This document shows, one piece after another, positions 60,872 through 64,000 of a DNA stretch of 64,000 nt. Location of the stretch: the NCBI RefSeq assembly GCF_001482405.1, contig NZ_LPXO01000001.1:1-64000 (forward strand), given 5' to 3'. A model generated the notes under the pieces. It did no database searches and was not told the DNA's origin. It was given only the letters and a program-made list of their open reading frames with translations. The translations under genes were made by a program, and so were the position numbers. Numbering within the stretch: the stretch's first letter is position 1; every line of letters begins with the position of its first letter. Source of the DNA: Pseudoponticoccus marisrubri. GTDB taxonomy: Bacteria; Pseudomonadota; Alphaproteobacteria; Rhodobacterales; Rhodobacteraceae.

Positions 60872-62749
60872 ATGGAGTCATTTCTCACGCAAGCGGCCAT
60901 TTTCCTGGGCGCCGCGGTGATCGGTGTGCCGATCGCGGCGCGGCTGGGGCTGGGCTCGGTTCTGGGCTACCTGATGGCTGGCCTGGCCATCGGCCCGGGC
61001 CTTGGTCTGGTGGTCGGGACCGAGGACATCCAGCATTTTGCCGAGTTCGGCGTGGTGATGATGCTCTTCCTGATCGGGCTGGAGCTGGAGCCCCGCGCGC
61101 TGTGGGACATGCGCCACCGGCTGGTCGGCCTGGGCGGCCTGCAGATCCTGATGACCATGGCCGCGGTCATGGTGGGCGCCATGGCGCTGGGGCTGGCCTG
61201 GCAGACGGCGCTGGCCGTGGGCATGACGCTGGCGCTGTCCTCGACCGCGATCGTACTGCAGACCCTGTCGGAAAAGGGGCTGATGCAGACCAATGGCGGG
61301 CGCTCGACCTTCTCGGTGCTGCTGACGCAGGACATCGCCGTCATCCCCATGCTGATCGCCCTGCCCCTGCTGGCCGTGGCGCCCGGCGTGTCGCTGAACC
61401 CCGACGGCTCGATCAGCCGCGGCGGCGACGCCCATGACGAGGTGCACCATGCCGTGTCGCTGGTCGAGGGACTGCCGGGCTGGGGCGTGGCGCTGGTCAC
61501 GCTGGCGGTGATCGCCGGGATCATCCTGGCGGGCATCTACGGCGCGCGGCCGCTCTTTCGCTACATCCACGCCGCCCACCTGCCCGAGATGTTCACCGCC
61601 ACCGCCCTGCTGATCGTGATCGGCATCGGCGTGCTGATGATCTCGGTCGGCCTGTCGCCGGCGCTTGGCACCTTCCTGGCCGGGGTGGTGCTGGCCAACT
61701 CGGAGTTCCGGCACGAGCTGGAGAGCCATATCGCGCCCTTCAAGGGGCTGTTGCTGGGGCTGTTCTTCATCACCGTGGGCGCGGGCATCGACGTGGAGCG
61801 TCTGCTGCAGGAACCCGTCATCATCCTCGGCCTCGCGCTGTCGCTGATCGCGGTCAAGGGTGCGGTGCTCTACGTGCTGGGCCGCGTCTTCGGGCTGCGC
61901 AAGCGGGGGCTGTGGCTCTTCACGCTGGGGCTGGCACAGGCGGGCGAGTTCGGCTTCGTGCTGATCTCCTTCGGGCTGCAGCAGCGCGTCATGCCGGACG
62001 CGCTGGCCGACCGGCTGCTGCTGGTGATCGCGCTGTCCATGCTGATCACGCCGCTTCTGTTCCTGCTCTTCGACTACCTCGCCAAGAAATTCCAGGAAAC
62101 CGCGCCCAAGGTCGAGGCCGACGTAATCGACACGGCGGGGCCGGTGATCATCGCGGGGATCGGGCGCTTTGGTCAGGTCGTAAACCGGTTGGTGCAGAGC
62201 TCGGGCTATCGCACCGTGGTGCTGGACCACGACATGAAGACGATCCAGCTGATGCGGCGCTTCGGGTTCAAGGGGTTCTTCGGCGATCCCACCCGGCCCG
62301 AGCTGCTGCATGCCGCGGGGATCGAGACGGCCCGCGTGCTGGTGGCCGCGCTGGACGACCCCAAGGCCACGACAAAGCTGGTGGCCTATGCGCGGCGCCA
62401 GCGGCCCGACCTGCACATCGTGGCCCGCGCCCGCGACCGCACGCATGTCTACGCGCTCTACCAGGCCGGCGCCGACGATATCGTGCGCGAGATGTTCGAC
62501 AGCTCGCTGCGCGCCGGGCGCTACGTGCTGGAGAATGTGGGGATGAGCGAATACGAGGCCGCCATCGCCGAGGAGACCTTCTACCACCACGACCGCAAGA
62601 CGGTGCGCGAGCTGGCCAAGCTCTGGGATCCCTCGGTCCCGGCGATGGAGAACCACGCCTATATCGCGCGTGCGCAGGAGCTTGAGAAGGATCTGGAGAC
62701 GGCGCTTTTCACCGCGCTGGAGGCACGCGCCAAGCAGGACGTCGCCTGA
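60872..62749 (+). CDS. CPA2-family monovalent cation:proton antiporter (KefB/KefC-like)
   Basis: The 625-residue inner-membrane protein has an N-terminal Na+/H+-exchanger-type domain of twelve or so helices (LGLGSVLGYLMAGLAIGPG, FGVVMMLFLIGLELEP, LTLALSSTAIVLQTLSEKG). A cytosolic RCK/TrkA-N domain begins at VIIAGIGRFGQVVNRL (about 423). In KefB/C the antiporter is glutathione-gated and exports K+. No partner KefF/G or glutathione motif is seen, so the ion and gating are open. Confidence 0.92.
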   Translation: MESFLTQAAIFLGAAVIGVPIAARLGLGSVLGYLMAGLAIGPGLGLVVGTEDIQHFAEFGVVMMLFLIGLELEPRALWDMRHRLVGLGGLQILMTMAAVMVGAMALGLAWQTALAVGMTLALSSTAIVLQTLSEKGLMQTNGGRSTFSVLLTQDIAVIPMLIALPLLAVAPGVSLNPDGSISRGGDAHDEVHHAVSLVEGLPGWGVALVTLAVIAGIILAGIYGARPLFRYIHAAHLPEMFTATALLIVIGIGVLMISVGLSPALGTFLAGVVLANSEFRHELESHIAPFKGLLLGLFFITVGAGIDVERLLQEPVIILGLALSLIAVKGAVLYVLGRVFGLRKRGLWLFTLGLAQAGEFGFVLISFGLQQRVMPDALADRLLLVIALSMLITPLLFLLFDYLAKKFQETAPKVEADVIDTAGPVIIAGIGRFGQVVNRLVQSSGYRTVVLDHDMKTIQLMRRFGFKGFFGDPTRPELLHAAGIETARVLVAALDDPKATTKLVAYARRQRPDLHIVARARDRTHVYALYQAGADDIVREMFDSSLRAGRYVLENVGMSEYEAAIAEETFYHHDRKTVRELAKLWDPSVPAMENHAYIARAQELEKDLETALFTALEARAKQDVA

Positions 62750-62788
62750 GGCGGCGCTTCTTACAGGCCATTTCGCAGGACATGAAAT

Positions 62789-62817
62789 AGCCGCGCGCCC
62801 AAGGGGACGCGCGGCTT
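62789..62817 (-). terminator. Bidirectional terminator between the antiporter and carD
   Basis: AGCCGCGCG (62789-62797) pairs with CGCGCGGCT (62808-62816) around CCCAAGGGGA, giving a strong stem between two convergent genes. On the minus strand ATTTCAT follows, which suits carD termination 23 bp past its stop. Confidence 0.75.
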
Positions 62818-62839
62818 GAACTGTCGGACGGTCGGCCGG

Positions 62840-63346
62840 TTACGCGGCGCGCAGGCCCAGAACCTCGTCGACCTGGCGCGCGGCGGCGACCTCGTCGCCC
62901 GAGACGGCGGCGATCTCACGGGTCAGACGCTCCAGTGCGGCTTCATAGAGCTGACGCTCGGAATAGGACTGCTCGCGCTGGTCGTCGGCGCGATGCAGGT
63001 CGCGCACAACCTCGGCAATCGCGATCAGGTCACCGGAATTGATCTTCTGTTCGTATTCCTGCGCGCGACGCGACCACATGGCGCGCTTGACCTTGGCCTT
63101 GCCCTTCAGCGTCTTCATCGCGGCATCCACCACATCCGGAGAGCTGAGCGAGCGCATGCCGACTTCCGTGGCCTTGTGGGTGGGCACCCGCAAGGTCATC
63201 TTGTCCTTCTCGAAGGAAATCACGAACAGCTCGAGGCTGAGCCCGGCGATTTCCTGCTCCTCGATCGAGACGATCTGCCCCACGCCATGCGCGGGATACA
63301 CGACGTAATCGTTGGGACGGAATTCGGCTTTTTTCGCTTTGGTCAT
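62840..63346 (-). CDS. carD: CarD-family transcription regulator
   Basis: The 168-residue protein has an N-terminal RNA-polymerase-interacting domain (about 1-70: FRPNDYVVYPAHGVGQIVSIEEQEI and LELFVISFEKDKMTLRVP) and a basic helical C-terminus. CarD stabilises open promoter complexes and is essential in several bacteria. The start is MTKAKKAEF at 63346; the ATG at 63376 lies upstream in the same frame. Confidence 0.93.
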   Translation of the reverse strand: MTKAKKAEFRPNDYVVYPAHGVGQIVSIEEQEIAGLSLELFVISFEKDKMTLRVPTHKATEVGMRSLSSPDVVDAAMKTLKGKAKVKRAMWSRRAQEYEQKINSGDLIAIAEVVRDLHRADDQREQSYSERQLYEAALERLTREIAAVSGDEVAAARQVDEVLGLRAA

Positions 63347-63599
63347 ATAGTCGCTTCCTTGCAGCTCACCCGTCACACAGGCGACAAAAAAAGACGACGG
63401 GGACCCCTAAGATTCCCGGTCATCTCGGAATATGGCGTTGTTCAGGCCCCCAGAGGCAGCACGGCCACGTGCCCTGTGCGTGATGTCATCATGTGAAGTG
63501 AGGGTATACCACAGCCCAAGCGCCAAGGCGAGTCCCTCGGCAAGCGCCGAAAGCTAGTGCGCGGCCAAGGGCTTGGCCAGCGCTCTTCACGCAAATCAA

Positions 63600-63614
63600 C
63601 GGGATGTGATCCCG
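63600..63614 (-). terminator. Short hairpin after fdxA
   Basis: On the minus strand CGGGAT-CAC-ATCCCG (63600-63614) starts 5 bp past the fdxA stop and is followed by TTGATTTG. A weak terminator at best. Confidence 0.4.
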
Positions 63615-63619
63615 AATCG

Positions 63620-63958
63620 TCAGCCGCCCTCGCCGGGCTTTTCCGAGAAGTACTTGTTGAGCTTGTCGGGCTCGCCGTCGCGGGCGTCGGCCTCGGGCAG
63701 CGGGTCCTTCTTGGTGATGATGACCGGCCACATCTCGGAATACTTGCGGTTGAACTCGACCCACTTTTCCATGTCCGGTTCGGTGTCCGGGCGGATCGCG
63801 TCAGCGGGGCATTCCGGCTCGCAGACGCCGCAATCGATACATTCGTCGGGATGGATCACCAGCATGTTCTCGCCCTCGTAGAAACAATCCACGGGGCAGA
63901 CCTCGACGCAGTCGGTGTATTTGCAGGCGATGCAATTATCGTTGACGATGTAGGTCAT
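63620..63958 (-). CDS. fdxA: 7Fe ferredoxin FdxA
   Basis: The 112-residue ferredoxin has the N-terminal [18 protein letters not shown] and [16 protein letters not shown] arrangements, which hold one [3Fe-4S] and one [4Fe-4S] cluster in the Azotobacter-type ferredoxin I. The C-terminal extension ([20 protein letters not shown]) is also typical. A soluble electron carrier; partners are not encoded nearby. Confidence 0.95.
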   Translation of the reverse strand: MTYIVNDNCIACKYTDCVEVCPVDCFYEGENMLVIHPDECIDCGVCEPECPADAIRPDTEPDMEKWVEFNRKYSEMWPVIITKKDPLPEADARDGEPDKLNKYFSEKPGEGG

Positions 63959-64000
63959 GGGCTCTCTCGGCTCTTCTACCGCCTAGCTAATTCAGGGGCC

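Overview
The window reads as chromosomal DNA of a high-GC alphaproteobacterium of the order Rhodobacterales (roseobacter type). The inference rests on gene content: DUF3572, CarD, an FdxA-type 7Fe ferredoxin, PCu(A)C, an MttB-like methyltransferase, HpsN/CuyA-like sulfonate genes, a SAM-II riboswitch ahead of metZ, and the intergenic AAATACTCC/G-run repeat. I do not name a genus.

Positions 1 to about 6105 look like an accessory island, with lower GC and sparse coding than the rest. It holds two divergent RTX calcium-binding genes (one cut by the window edge), an APH-like kinase with an altered catalytic motif, tRNA-Ser(GCU), a helix-turn-helix/excisionase-like gene broken by a frameshift, and a decayed IS1595-type transposase. 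It stops at tRNA-Gln(UUG). From there to the end the DNA is dense, GC-rich backbone with many 1 to 8 bp gene overlaps.

6.2-14 kb: a GGDEF/HNOBA diguanylate cyclase coupled to an H-NOX protein that lacks the heme-ligand histidine, a DUF4153 membrane protein, an MttB-family methyltransferase, a HAD phosphatase with DUF3572, and a PleD-like diguanylate cyclase whose receiver domain has lost its phospho-acceptor. 14-16 kb: an ECF sigma factor, a small membrane protein and a CpxP/CnrX-like periplasmic protein, next to an EF-hand protein. 16-19 kb: DUF983, Nudix, a small protein and an alpha/beta hydrolase. 18.6-22.8 kb: a LysR regulator divergent from hpsN-cuyA-racemase, a likely C3-sulfonate (sulfopropanediol/sulfolactate, cysteate) module, with two identical inverted repeats, one at each end of the lysR gene.

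22.8-32.7 kb: a lipoprotein, a TPR sulfotransferase, lepA, a DUF1353 lipoprotein, a low-molecular-weight phosphatase, a sirtuin, copper proteins, rpmB and meaB. 32.8-37.5 kb: hrpB, argF and argD. 37.7-45.8 kb: an M19 dipeptidase homologue with altered metal ligands, a methyltransferase, a two-gene unit of unknown function, truA and ycjX-GNAT-ycjF. 46-58 kb: DUF2339 and VIT-type membrane proteins, a flavin monooxygenase, ileS, a histidine-phosphatase lipoprotein, an AEC transporter and folE2. 58-64 kb: metZ under a SAM-II riboswitch, a hydrolase, a CPA2 antiporter, carD and fdxA.

The most unusual features are two clusters of perfect 20-24 bp palindromes placed a few bases after the stop codons of ycjF (45816-45909) and ileS (55026-55168), the twin LysR operator candidates, the histidine-less H-NOX, and the degenerate receiver of the PleD-like protein. 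No CRISPR array, prophage structural gene or replication origin was seen.
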